From DASPKM01 sp963817075 (GTDB lineage: Bacteria > Bacteroidota > Bacteroidia > Chitinophagales > Chitinophagaceae): a stretch of DNA of 64,000 bases. Location of the stretch: contig CAWFMT010000008.1 of assembly GCA_963817075.1 (NCBI GenBank), positions 124,001 to 188,000 on the forward strand. The letters run 5' to 3'. A model generated the notes under the pieces. That model saw only the letters and a list, made by a program, of their open reading frames with translations, was not told the origin of the DNA and made no database searches. Positions 1 through 9,806 of this stretch are shown piece after piece (position 1 is the stretch's first letter; each line of letters starts with the position of its first letter). The translations under genes were made by a program, and so were the position numbers.

Positions 1-48
1 AATTTGCCGTAAAATTCGTACAAAACTAGCAGACGGAAAATTGTAAAG

Positions 49-1095
49 CTATTGACGGAAAGTAGGACAGAGTGATTGCCTCCTATCGCCATTATATTCA
101 TTATAAAAACCATGTTGTATGATGGCGAATTCATATGCGCCCCTGCCACCGTTGTAATTTTTCAATCCGGAGGTTGTTGCGTCATATGAGAAAGTAAGTT
201 TTACATTTTTCCATGAAAATCCCACCATTGCTATACCTGCATCTCCAGGTCTGACAAACAAACCTCCCAGCAGCTGGTATTCGCCATCACCGGAAAGATT
301 ATACTGTATTCCTGCTCCACCCACCAATTCTGAGGATTGCGCTTGTCTTGTATAGTATGCCATTGGATTCACAATAACAAGCTCATTCACTTTGAAGCTT
401 CCGTTCAGGAAAGCTATGTACCGCGGTGAGATCCTGTCATCATATCCTGAATTGCTGGTATTGAAAAATGATTCTCTGGCCCTGTTCAGATGGTGCACAG
501 AGAAGCCACCATTTATATAAATATTATCTGTAGGAAAATAAGCATAGTTGACTCCAGCCTGCATATCGAAATAACTGACGCTTGTCCTGTCAAGAACTAC
601 GTCTGTAGGCAGACTATGATCAAAAAATTTACCGTCAAACTGATCGGGAAATTTCAGATCGTACAAATTGATCCTCTTATTTACATAACCTGCATTGAAT
701 CCCGCTGTCAGCAAGCCACTCAATCCCAGCATCTGGTGATAGGCTGCCGATGCGTATACCTTGGTAGATGTAAGCTTACCCGTGCCTGCAACATCTCTAA
801 GTATTACTCCACCTATTCCTACCCACCCGCTCTCGATCTTGTCGCGCAATATCTGAGCGTCACCAAAAATGCTCATGGTCTTGTATGGAACCGTCATTAC
901 AGTGGAATATTGGTTCCGGTAATTGGCTCCTATCCTGTAATCAGCATCCGGTATAAATCCAGTGTTCGCGGGATTTGTTGTCAGCGGAGAATTAAACCAT
1001 TGCGAAAAATGGAGATCCTGACCAGCACCTGAGAGTGCGATCAGCATGGCCATTGTGGCGAAGCAACTGATCTTTTTAATTCTATTCATTCTCAT
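49..1095 (-). CDS. PorP/SprF family type IX secretion system membrane protein
   Basis: Predicted outer-membrane beta-barrel of the PorP/SprF family, whose members help export or anchor specific T9SS cargo at the cell surface (family knowledge). The 348-residue protein opens with a signal peptide ending near GAGQ (residue 26). The mature N-terminus DLHFSQWFNSPLTTNPANTG is the family hallmark (FSQ...P...NPA.TG), followed by alternating strands rich in aromatic and glycine residues and the GAGIQYNL-type repeats seen in these barrels. ATG at 1095 or 1089 would both serve. It lies only 40 bp downstream of the secreted adhesin gene at 1136-4777 on the same strand. This matches the sprB-sprF arrangement, where the barrel serves the upstream adhesin, so co-transcription is likely. 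The family call is firm; the pairing is inferred from position. Confidence 0.9.
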   Translation of the reverse strand: MRMNRIKKISCFATMAMLIALSGAGQDLHFSQWFNSPLTTNPANTGFIPDADYRIGANYRNQYSTVMTVPYKTMSIFGDAQILRDKIESGWVGIGGVILRDVAGTGKLTSTKVYASAAYHQMLGLSGLLTAGFNAGYVNKRINLYDLKFPDQFDGKFFDHSLPTDVVLDRTSVSYFDMQAGVNYAYFPTDNIYINGGFSVHHLNRARESFFNTSNSGYDDRISPRYIAFLNGSFKVNELVIVNPMAYYTRQAQSSELVGGAGIQYNLSGDGEYQLLGGLFVRPGDAGIAMVGFSWKNVKLTFSYDATTSGLKNYNGGRGAYEFAIIQHGFYNEYNGDRRQSLCPTFRQ

Positions 1096-1135
1096 TCCCT
1101 CTTTATTTTATCAAATATCAAACCTGAAAATAAAC

Positions 1136-4100
1136 TTATCGAATCAGGGTAATATCCCCTTTCTTACTTGCCCTGGTACCATCAGTAAACTCGACTTCCA
1201 GGGTATATACATACACATCCATCGGCTGCAGGACACCTTTAAATGTTCCATCCCAACCTTGTTTAGGATTTGTTGTTTCAAAAAGTTTCTGGCCCCATCG
1301 ATTGTAAATTCTGAACATTACTTTTCCAAGACCAAAACCCTCTGGCTTCACAATATGGTTCTTACCCCTAGAGCCAGGTCTACCCGGAGTAAATGCATTG
1401 GGCACATCCAATACCGGTGTGATAATAGCTTCAACTGGGGTGCAGGCTGTATCTGTACAACCGAATTGATTTATGGCTACCAGGCAAGCCTGGAAAACAC
1501 CAGTACTGTTATATTGATGCATGACGGTATCCATATTGTTCTTGAAGGTGGAATCACCATCTCCAAAAAACCACCTGAATCTTGTTGCTCCTATGGATCC
1601 ATTGAAGAAAACTGTGGGCTTGTTTTCTTCAGCAGGTATTGGTAAATGAGTAAATGCCGCCTGAGGTTTAGGATTTACAGTAATTGTAAAGCTTGTAGAA
1701 TCTGTTTTGTTACAGGTTGAAGTATCAACAACTCTAAGCCTGATAGTATAAGTTCCGGTACTGGCATAGAGGTGGATTGGATCAACTTCTGTCGAAGTAG
1801 TTCCATCTCCAAAATCCCAGAAAAATTCCCGTCCTGCAATTGAAGTGTTCTTGAAAATGGCATCATATGGTGCGCATCCAGTTGGAGGCGTTTCAAACTG
1901 GGCTTTTACCAATGGTGCAATACGCAATTCCTTGGTAACTGTATCAGGTGCATTGCAATAATTTGTATCGATCAATATCAACTTCACATCATATGTACCC
2001 GGTGTTGCAAATGTGTGATTGATTGGCAAAGGACCGGATATTACTCGCGGCGTATTATCGTCAAAATCCCACATAAAAGATTGAACGGTAAATGGCTTTG
2101 CTGGAGGTGCGATTGCAGTATTTGTAAATTGGAATTCCAGTGATTCGCAAGGACCAACTTTCACATAAGTGAAATCTAATGGAGCACGGTCCGCTCTCGC
2201 AATAACATTTGTGTATGATGTATCGCGAATATTACATGTTGTTGAATCCACTCCAATCAGCCTTACCCGGTACGTGCCCACAGCATTATAAGTAAATGTT
2301 GTACTTGGAGTATTGGTAATCTGGTCTGTAACACCATCCCCATCAAAATCCCATTCAAAAGTTTTAGCAAGCAAAAGGGTATCTCTGAACTCAACAGTTA
2401 AAGGGATACAACCTACATTTCTTCCTACCGAATTAATAAAAGTCTTTGGCCCGGCGCCAACACCAGCAAAGTTGAATGCGATTTTAACAGCGGCAAGGTT
2501 ACAGCCATCGCCCGCTGGATTTACCGGACCCCATACTCCGGGTGTTGTAGGGAATGGGGATTGAGGCTTGCTGCTTATTGACAAACAGTTTGCACAGATT
2601 GCCTGGTAGATGGCACCCTGCTGGTCAAATCTACTTGTCCCGCCATCAACATGTTCTCCATAACCTCCCTGCTGTCCAAAAAAGGATCCATAAAGCAGGG
2701 ATGCAGCATCCTTCTTTAATACGATAAAATAAAAATCTTTATTATCAGTGACACTTTTAATTGCATCAGGAGTTGTGGGCATACCAAAGGTGCCTGCTAA
2801 TTCAAATGGATCTGTCCCTGCATCCCCCAGCCAACCTCCCCAACCAGAAGCATACACATTTTCGCATCTGTCAACAAGGAAAGCAACTGGTGAAATATTT
2901 GGTGTGCTGCTTGAAGTTCCAAACGTAGTTGAATAGACATATGCGCTGAGGTCGGGTCGTAATTTTGAAATGAATTGTTTCGCACCGCTATTGGAATAAG
3001 CAACATTTAAGACGGGCCATGATCCTTTTGATATTCCCATTATATAAGGAAATCCCAGGTTATCAAATTGCAGGGCATATATAACGTCCACATCCCCTGT
3101 TCCTAGAAAGGTAGATTGCAGTCGGGTTGTTCCATTATTTGTCACAACAGTCACGAATCCATCGCAGACACCTCCCTGATAACCTGGTTGCAATACGCCA
3201 GGAGTGGTTTGAAAATTTGAACTTGAGGTTGCTCCAACTACATAGATATTTCCTGTTGGTGGGTGCAGTTTGATTCCGAAGGCTCCATCATTTCCATTCC
3301 CTCCAAGAAAACTACTGAAAATGACAGAAGAAACATTTGGATTTATCTTGATCACAACTGCATCTTGCGTACCTCCACCAAAACTTCCCTGGAAAACAGA
3401 TCCTGCATTTGGCCGAATAGGAAAATCACTTCCTGATTGGGTTTGTGCTGCGATATAAATATTATTTGCAGCATCAAGGATCACTTCACTTCTGGAATCA
3501 TCACCATAATTGCGGAGAATAGAGTTCACACCATGACTTCCGCTTTCCTGGATGTCTTCTATGTTGATGCCATCTTTTCCTGTTCCACCGATTCGCATAG
3601 AACCTATGAGAGCAGTACCGGTCGAGTTTAGTTTTGTTACAACAATATCGCCACCACCACCATTACCCACAACAATACCCGGGAAATCCAGAGAATAGCT
3701 TCTTCCAAGTATAACAAGATTTCCATTTCCATCACTTATCAAGCTGTGCGGATAATCATCCATATTTCCTCCCAGGTAAGTTGCATAAAGCCTGGAGGTA
3801 CCAGTAGAGTTGAATTTGAATATTCCCATGTCCACTTTCTTGGATCCTCCAGGAATATAATTTGCCTGGTAAGCGCCCGGACTTACGGGGAAGCCAGAGG
3901 AGAAAACTATTCCTCCTGAAAAAAGACCGCCATCAGGAGCGGGTGTAGCTGTAAATCCATACTGATCTGCTGCGCTCCCTGTGAAGGAACAAAAGATCAG
4001 AGTTGGATCAATTACAAGAACAGCAGATTTATCGTAATTTTTAACTGATAACTTAACACGATTATCACCCGCGAGCTGATAGCTTGCATCGACCGGAGTT

Positions 4101-4777
4101 TTTCCCTTGGCAAGAACCTGATAGGAATAAGGATACAATTCTCTAACATCACCCACCGATGTCTGCAGAACGAGTTCGCCATTACGAATACTCATCTTGT
4201 TGATACCTGCATACTTCATGATGATCTTGGAAACATCTCCACCAGGATGCACGATCAGATCATACTTCACATTTCCAGCTTCAGTATAATATCTCACATC
4301 TATTTTAGGATAAACATTTTTATAAGTAATGCCCTGGTAGATCTTGGCATTACTCACCCATTTGGAAGGATCTTTTCCTAAAAAATAATTGTTATAAGTT
4401 GGTAGCGGTTTGTCAGGTACAACCTCCGCATTTTCCGATGCCCCTTCAAACACCATGTTATATGCATGCGAGTGCAGTATAACAGAATCAGGATTATCAT
4501 TTACAGTTATCCTGTTAGGTGTTCGATCAGGCCTGTGGATCTTTGAAGATTTCTGATGATTGTCGAACAGCCTTTTTATGTCGTTTGAATCATGGAGAAC
4601 AACAGTAAATCCTTTCTTCTCTAAATAGAATGAACCGTTCCTTCCGAGATTACCCATGTACTTCACCTTTGCGTCCCACTGTCCCTTGTTTTCAACAAAT
4701 TCAAGATTGCTTTGCGCTGAAAGCCGGAGGGTAACGGTCAATAAAGTGAAGAAGAGTATGCAATACTTCCTGCCCAA
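1136..4777 (-). CDS. Secreted gliding-motility-type adhesin with SBBP and PKD repeats and a type B T9SS sorting domain
   Basis: Large cell-surface protein of 1213 residues. A signal peptide (to about residue 22, ...RLSAQ) precedes a conserved N-terminal beta domain (about 25-260) of the DUF7948 kind, starting LEFVENKGQWD and ending near VLVIDPTLIFCSF. Residues about 265-760 are SBBP-like propeller blades (YATYLGGN, FSSFLGGNGNDG, GIKLHPPTGNIYVVG). Residues about 770-1110 hold four PKD domains marked by WDFDGDG, WDFDDN, WDFGDG and WFFGDG. The last 92 residues, from DVPNAFTPG through YNRWGQKLFE to GDITLIR, match the gliding-motility-associated (type B) C-terminal domain that directs T9SS export. 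The PorP/SprF gene follows after 40 bp, as in SprB-type pairs. Likely an adhesin or surface filament; the ligand is unknown. Confidence 0.9.
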   Translation of the reverse strand: MGRKYCILFFTLLTVTLRLSAQSNLEFVENKGQWDAKVKYMGNLGRNGSFYLEKKGFTVVLHDSNDIKRLFDNHQKSSKIHRPDRTPNRITVNDNPDSVILHSHAYNMVFEGASENAEVVPDKPLPTYNNYFLGKDPSKWVSNAKIYQGITYKNVYPKIDVRYYTEAGNVKYDLIVHPGGDVSKIIMKYAGINKMSIRNGELVLQTSVGDVRELYPYSYQVLAKGKTPVDASYQLAGDNRVKLSVKNYDKSAVLVIDPTLIFCSFTGSAADQYGFTATPAPDGGLFSGGIVFSSGFPVSPGAYQANYIPGGSKKVDMGIFKFNSTGTSRLYATYLGGNMDDYPHSLISDGNGNLVILGRSYSLDFPGIVVGNGGGGDIVVTKLNSTGTALIGSMRIGGTGKDGINIEDIQESGSHGVNSILRNYGDDSRSEVILDAANNIYIAAQTQSGSDFPIRPNAGSVFQGSFGGGTQDAVVIKINPNVSSVIFSSFLGGNGNDGAFGIKLHPPTGNIYVVGATSSSNFQTTPGVLQPGYQGGVCDGFVTVVTNNGTTRLQSTFLGTGDVDVIYALQFDNLGFPYIMGISKGSWPVLNVAYSNSGAKQFISKLRPDLSAYVYSTTFGTSSSTPNISPVAFLVDRCENVYASGWGGWLGDAGTDPFELAGTFGMPTTPDAIKSVTDNKDFYFIVLKKDAASLLYGSFFGQQGGYGEHVDGGTSRFDQQGAIYQAICANCLSISSKPQSPFPTTPGVWGPVNPAGDGCNLAAVKIAFNFAGVGAGPKTFINSVGRNVGCIPLTVEFRDTLLLAKTFEWDFDGDGVTDQITNTPSTTFTYNAVGTYRVRLIGVDSTTCNIRDTSYTNVIARADRAPLDFTYVKVGPCESLEFQFTNTAIAPPAKPFTVQSFMWDFDDNTPRVISGPLPINHTFATPGTYDVKLILIDTNYCNAPDTVTKELRIAPLVKAQFETPPTGCAPYDAIFKNTSIAGREFFWDFGDGTTSTEVDPIHLYASTGTYTIRLRVVDTSTCNKTDSTSFTITVNPKPQAAFTHLPIPAEENKPTVFFNGSIGATRFRWFFGDGDSTFKNNMDTVMHQYNSTGVFQACLVAINQFGCTDTACTPVEAIITPVLDVPNAFTPGRPGSRGKNHIVKPEGFGLGKVMFRIYNRWGQKLFETTNPKQGWDGTFKGVLQPMDVYVYTLEVEFTDGTRASKKGDITLIR

Positions 4778-4969
4778 AAAGTTCTTTTTTACAAATTAAT
4801 GAATATGAACGAATGTTAGTATTTAATTGTCTGCACTTATTCCTCCAGGAATTTTGCAGTAAATCACCAATTCATTTTTCTAACAAGTACTACGAAAATT
4901 TACTCAAGTCAGTTTGTTCCGCGGTCGAAGAAGGTTTTCAAGGGGCTCAAAGCCATACATAGGTTTGGA

Positions 4970-7093
4970 TCAGGATATTTTACTCCAGGCTGTCTTACCT
5001 TTCAACGATTGGAGGTGGGTTTTTATTGGCAGATTGTCTGCGGATTGCAGCTCTGGGTCATTTTCAAGTAGGATATCAGTCCAATAGTGCGCTGCCTTTA
5101 ATAGTTCCCGGTCGTCAATCAGGCTGGCCAGTTTGAAATTTAACATTCCACTCTGGCGAGTGCCTTCAATATCACCAGGTCCTCGCAATTCAAGATCTTT
5201 TTCGGCGATCTTGAACCCATCGTTCGTGGCGCACATAATTGATAAACGTTCTTTTGCCTCCTTACTTAATTTTTGCCCAGTTAATAAAATGCAAAAACTT
5301 TTATGCTGGCTTCTTCCAACCCTGCCTCTTAATTGATGAAGCTGTGAAAGCCCGAATTTTTCAGCACTCTCAATTACCATTACAGTTGCATTAGGAACAT
5401 CAACTCCTACTTCAATCACCGTAGTCGAAACCATGATCTGGGTATCATTCATTGCAAACCGCTTCATATTGTTCTCCTTTATTTCGCTTGTCTGCCTACC
5501 GTGCACCATGCTTATCCAATACTCGGGTTCAGGGAAATAAGCTTTCACATTTTCATAACCTTTCATGAGATTTTCATAGTCCAGTGTTTCAGATTCTTCA
5601 ATCAACGGGAATATGATATAAACCTGCCTTCCTTTCCCAATTTCAGACCTGATAAAATCCATTACTTGCGAGCGGGATTTTTCATTACGATGTACGGTTG
5701 TTATAGGTACGCGGTTGGGCGGCAGTTCATCCATTATGCTGTAATCCAGGTCACCATATGCAGTCATTGCAAGTGTGCGTGGAATTGGAGTGGCTGTCAT
5801 CACCAGCATATGTGGAGGCAGGGTGGCTTTTTTCCAAAGCCTGGCTCGTTGGGCAACTCCGAACCGGTGCTGTTCGTCCACTATTGCCAGTCCGAGGTTC
5901 TTAAATTGAACAACATCTTCAATCAATGCATGTGTTCCAATAAGTATATCCACTGTTCCTTCCTGAAGGGCTCCAAGAATCTTCTTACGCTCTGATGCCT
6001 TTGTAGAGCCTGTTAGCAAACGAATGGTTACAGGAAGATCCTTCAACAATTTGGTCAGACTTTCAAAATGTTGTTGCGCCAGAATTTCCGTAGGTGCCAT
6101 GAAACAACCCTGGAAACCATTATCAACAGCAAGCAACAGGCAGAGTAAGGCAACAATTGTTTTACCGCTTCCAACATCACCCTGCAACAATCTGTTCATC
6201 TGCCTCCCGCTTCCAACATCTTTACGAATTTCTTTCAACACTCGTTTTTGCGCTCCCGTTAGTTCGAATGGTAAGTATTCCTGGTAGAATTTATTAAATA
6301 GTTCTCCAACCTGACTGAAAATAGCTCCTTGAGAAAATCGGTGTCGCTGGGATTTGATCAACCCCATTCTTATCTGAGCAAAAAATAATTCTTCGAACTT
6401 TAGTCTGCTTAATGCTCCATTATATTCTACCTGCGAAGTTGGAAAATGAATTTGCTGATAACTTTTGAATCGCGGGATAAATTTCATTTGATTCATGATA
6501 GCTGAAGAAAGGTTTTCAGGAAGATCCCTTTCGCTCAGGAGCGACAAAAGCGTGAATGTCAATTTCCCTATTTGCCGGCCTCCCATTCCACTTGATTTCA
6601 GTTTCTCTGTGCTGGGATAAACAGGTTCAAGGAAATTTCTTCCATCAACTTTTTCCTTGGTGAGCAATTCCATTTCTGGATGTGTGATCTGCGGATGACC
6701 ACTAAAAAAAGATGTTCTTCCATACACCAGGTATTCTTCTCCTTCTTTCAAGCTTTTCTCTATCCAGCTAAAACCCTGAAACCATATCAACTGCATGATA
6801 CCTGTGGAATCTCTTATTTCTGCTACCATCCTCTTTCCTCTTCTTTCTCCTATGATTGATAGGTTTTGAAGCCTGCCTGAGATCTGTACAAATTCGCTCT
6901 CAGCATTAATGTCCTTGATGAGATTAATTTTTGTGCGGTCAATATGCCTGTAAGGAAAATGTTCGAGGAGATCTCTGAAGGTGAAGATGTTTAATTCCTT
7001 CTTAAGAAGTTCCGCCCGTTGCGGACCAACACCTTTCAGGTATTCAATAGGATTGGATAGTATTGACGCGAGTTGATTGATTGGATTATGAAT
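4970..7093 (-). CDS. recG: ATP-dependent DNA helicase RecG (start codon uncertain)
   Basis: RecG remodels stalled replication forks and branch-migrates Holliday junctions in the cytoplasm. The C-terminal helicase core is complete: Walker A GDVGSGKT, DEQH box, MTATPIPRTLA, STTVIEVGVDVPNA and the QLHQLRGRVGRS motif. The first in-frame ATG is at 6829, but the same frame stays open upstream and encodes the conserved wedge-domain start, including NPIEYLKGVGPQRAELLKKE and FPYRHIDRTK, up to a TAA at 7094-7096. No ATG, GTG or TTG occurs in that 88-codon extension. With ATT at 7093 as start the protein is 707 residues, the usual RecG length; from 6829 it is 619 residues and lacks most of the wedge domain. 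Either a rare ATT or CTG start is used, or the original ATG was lost. A dispersed palindrome remnant lies 13 bp upstream. Confidence 0.9.
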   Translation of the reverse strand: MHNPINQLASILSNPIEYLKGVGPQRAELLKKELNIFTFRDLLEHFPYRHIDRTKINLIKDINAESEFVQISGRLQNLSIIGERRGKRMVAEIRDSTGIMQLIWFQGFSWIEKSLKEGEEYLVYGRTSFFSGHPQITHPEMELLTKEKVDGRNFLEPVYPSTEKLKSSGMGGRQIGKLTFTLLSLLSERDLPENLSSAIMNQMKFIPRFKSYQQIHFPTSQVEYNGALSRLKFEELFFAQIRMGLIKSQRHRFSQGAIFSQVGELFNKFYQEYLPFELTGAQKRVLKEIRKDVGSGRQMNRLLQGDVGSGKTIVALLCLLLAVDNGFQGCFMAPTEILAQQHFESLTKLLKDLPVTIRLLTGSTKASERKKILGALQEGTVDILIGTHALIEDVVQFKNLGLAIVDEQHRFGVAQRARLWKKATLPPHMLVMTATPIPRTLAMTAYGDLDYSIMDELPPNRVPITTVHRNEKSRSQVMDFIRSEIGKGRQVYIIFPLIEESETLDYENLMKGYENVKAYFPEPEYWISMVHGRQTSEIKENNMKRFAMNDTQIMVSTTVIEVGVDVPNATVMVIESAEKFGLSQLHQLRGRVGRSQHKSFCILLTGQKLSKEAKERLSIMCATNDGFKIAEKDLELRGPGDIEGTRQSGMLNFKLASLIDDRELLKAAHYWTDILLENDPELQSADNLPIKTHLQSLKGKTAWSKIS

Positions 7094-7106
7094 TTATATA
7101 AGAAGT

Positions 7107-7149
7107 TTAACCGCAATGGCGCCAAGACACAAGGGTTCGCCAGGATTAA
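7107..7149. repeat. Half copy of the dispersed TTAACCGC palindromic element
   Basis: The stretch starts TTAACCGCAATGGCGCCAAG and matches one arm of the intergenic element seen in full at 55453-55532 and 61627-61714. Only one arm is clear, ending in an AGGATTAA. It sits just upstream of the recG reading frame, which lacks a normal start codon. Confidence 0.6.
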
Positions 7150-7196
7150 ATAGGTAATTATCCATTTTCAAATTCCCAAATTTTCAAATTCTCAAA

Positions 7197-8832
7197 TTAT
7201 TTGACATACACCTCCACCCATGCATGCGGCGAAGGTTTCCGCGGTGCAGCGAAGGAATCAATTTTTTTGTAATTCTTCTCAAGGCAATCGCGGACTTTAA
7301 ATGGATAAAAATTATTCAGGTACGGGATGTATTCAAACAAAACAATATCGTAATGCTTGTTCTGGATCCGGTCACAGAACATATTTGTTTCCTTATCAAA
7401 CATACCCACTCCCTTATGAAACCAAAGCGGGTAACCCGGGCCGGTTTCCAGTTTGAACGGGATTTCGGCAGCCAGGGGTGTAAGCTCGGTCATATTCAAA
7501 ACCTTCAGATCCTTATTTTGTTTCACCAGGTCCATGTTCATTAGTCGCTCTATACCATCCACTGTTGAACCGGGCAAGAGCATTTTCCTAAATGATTTTA
7601 ATCTTGGTTCACGCCAGTCCGACATCGGTATATCGGTTGTATCCATCGCAATCATATAGGTATTTCTATCAACTGTGGTTGCGTAATCATATCCACGGTA
7701 CTCTTCATGTTGCATAAACGTTTTTGCTTTTTAGAAACCTGTCAAAATATTTCCAGTAAGTCTGACTCCACCAGATCAAGATGCCTCCGCTGCAAATAAT
7801 TGCCATTTTCCAGGTATGAAATCGAAGTGGGAGAAAGTCGGCAAGCAATTTCAAAATGTATGCAATAGCAAAACTGTGAAAGAAGATATTATTATCCACC
7901 GGCACATAACTGGTTACCTGAAATATCGCAGCTTCAGCAAGAATACCCAGGGTCAAGAGACAGAAAATCATTTCTTTCTTATCGAATAAAAATATTTTCC
8001 AACCTGACTTTAATTTTCCCAGGAGAAGAATAACTATCAGGAGTAGATAGAATTTCAACCACTGCGAGCCGTTAAAAAACTCTGAGAGAATATCAGTTAT
8101 TGATATCCTTGAACTATGAGGCGGTTGTCCGTGATTGAACCAATACCCAAAATTGGAATTCGAGAAAAGGAAGGATCATTAGAGTCCAACAACAAAAGCG
8201 CTTCCAGCAAAAACCAGGATCGGTATCCATTTTTTTTCCGTGATCGCTTCATATAGTAATAAAGCAAGACAAAGAAGCAATGCCAATGCACCTCCATCCT
8301 GTTTCGTGAAAAACGAGAAAAATATGAAGACTGATGAGAGAACCAGAGAAAGCCATTTCAATTCATTAGAAAAAAAATACTTCATCAGAAAAGCCAGCGC
8401 TATCAACTCAAAAACAATCACAGTGTGATTGTACCAGGGCCAGTAGTTGAAGAATGAATAAGAAAAACAAAACAATAAAACTGAACTGAATCGAATTACA
8501 GGATCAAGTCTTAGTGATCTTAAATATAGATCTGAATGCCAGTCCACCCAGAATATTGATAAACACCTGCGCTTTGATGAGCGTGATCATCTGCGGGCCA
8601 AAGATTTTGAAGAACATTGCAGGAATTACCCAATACATGTAGCCTACAGGAGTTCCAAAATCTTTAAATGGTTCTGGCCAAGATAAATCCGGTATGCTCC
8701 TTCCCAGGACAGGAAAATATTCAACCGGTAAGGAAAACTTGCCAGGAGAGGCAGGCACGCCAATCCTACTATCAAAATGATCTCCGCAAGGGACAGAATC
8801 CGTTTTGGGGGCATATGTAAACTTTCAGTCAA
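7197..8832 (-). pseudogene. Broken polytopic membrane protein, glycosyltransferase 39-like
   Basis: Several overlapping fragments join into one protein of roughly 540 residues. It starts at 8832 (MTESLHMPPKR) and has many hydrophobic helices followed by a soluble C-terminal domain (7197-7715). The early segment reads FLSWEGAYRIYLGQ then PFKDFGTPVGYMYW, a pattern seen in PMT/GT39-like membrane glycosyltransferases. The frame changes near 8680, near 8520, at about 8155-8178 (adjacent TAA and TGA) and near 7710. After the third lesion the protein resumes with NFGYWFNHGQPPHSS in the earlier frame. The gene diverges from ubiA, with 71 bp between the starts. It may have been a lipid-linked sugar transferase using the product of the neighbouring cassette, but that is inference. 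Sequence error is the main alternative to gene decay. Confidence 0.75.
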
Positions 8833-8903
8833 AAAAACGGAACATTTCCAATGTCTGCAAGATATTGCATCCTAGCGGATTGTATATTATCTTGTGCGCC
8901 AGT

Positions 8904-9806
8904 ATGAGTGTGCTTACTCACCACATTAAATTATTACGTCCAAAAGACTGGGCTAAGAATCTTTTCCTTTTTGTTCCCTCATTTTTTGCGGGCAAATTTT
9001 TTGACATAGAGAAACTTAGCCTGTTATTGGCCGGTTTTTTTGCATTCAGCTTCATGGCAAGCTGTATCTATATTGTCAACGATTACAGGGATATACCCGA
9101 AGACCGCAAGCATCCTGTGAAAAAGAATCGCCCGCTGGCTTCTGGGACGGTAAAAAAAACCACTGCTATCGTAATCTCATTCCTGCTTTTTATCCTGGGG
9201 GCGGGAATTGGGTACCTTGTCGATCCCAGCTTTCAGTTTCTTTTCATTCTCTTGGTCTACTTTTCAATGAATATGGCCTATTCATTGGGACTTAAGAATA
9301 TTGCAATACTTGATATAATGCTTTTGGCTGCGGGTTTTGTATTGAGAGTGAAGGGTGGGGCCGTGATTGCCGGCGTTGATACATCGCAATGGCTGATAAT
9401 CATGACATACCTCTTGTCTTTGTTTATGGCAATTGCAAAGAGAAGAGATGATATGCTGCTCAAGATTGCCACAGGCACTGAAATGAGAAAGTCCATGAGC
9501 GGATACAGCCTGGATTTCATGAATACACTTCTGGGTCTCTTCAGCGCCATCCTGATTGTTTCATATATCATGTATACTGTTTCAGACTTGACGATCCTGC
9601 GACTTGGAACACACCGGCTTTTTTATACAAGCGTGTTCGTAATAGCTGGCGTATTGAGGTATATGCAAATCACTTTTGTGAAAGGCAAGTCCGGTTCGCC
9701 AACAGAAATTTTATATAAGGATAGATTTATCCAGTTATCATTAATTCTTTGGATACTTAGTTTCTATTTTATACTAGAGTTCAAGGACAAAACATTTTTT
9801 CAATGA
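8904..9806 (+). CDS. UbiA family prenyltransferase, decaprenyl-phosphate phosphoribosyltransferase-like
   Basis: Integral membrane transferase of the UbiA superfamily. The closest known role is that of the mycobacterial Rv3806c group, which moves phosphoribose from PRPP to polyprenyl phosphate. The first Asp-rich motif NDYRDIPEDR (NDxxDxxxD) is followed by HPVKKNRPLASG, characteristic of this subgroup; a basic AKRRDD motif lies in the second half, and about eight to nine helices are visible. ATG at 8904 (MSVLTHHIKLLRPKDWAKN) is preferred over one at 8805, because it gives the usual N-terminus and avoids overlap with the divergent membrane gene. The stop overlaps the next start (ATGATGA at 9803). 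The three following genes fit the same pathway. The gene is open, unlike its immediate neighbours. The lipid carrier and true substrate are unproven. Confidence 0.85.
   Translation: MSVLTHHIKLLRPKDWAKNLFLFVPSFFAGKFFDIEKLSLLLAGFFAFSFMASCIYIVNDYRDIPEDRKHPVKKNRPLASGTVKKTTAIVISFLLFILGAGIGYLVDPSFQFLFILLVYFSMNMAYSLGLKNIAILDIMLLAAGFVLRVKGGAVIAGVDTSQWLIIMTYLLSLFMAIAKRRDDMLLKIATGTEMRKSMSGYSLDFMNTLLGLFSAILIVSYIMYTVSDLTILRLGTHRLFYTSVFVIAGVLRYMQITFVKGKSGSPTEILYKDRFIQLSLILWILSFYFILEFKDKTFFQ

Noticed and set aside
490..1645. Plus-strand frames of 180 and 199 codons opposite the PorP/SprF and adhesin genes
   Set aside because: They are antisense to well-supported genes and lack signal peptides, domains or sensible composition.
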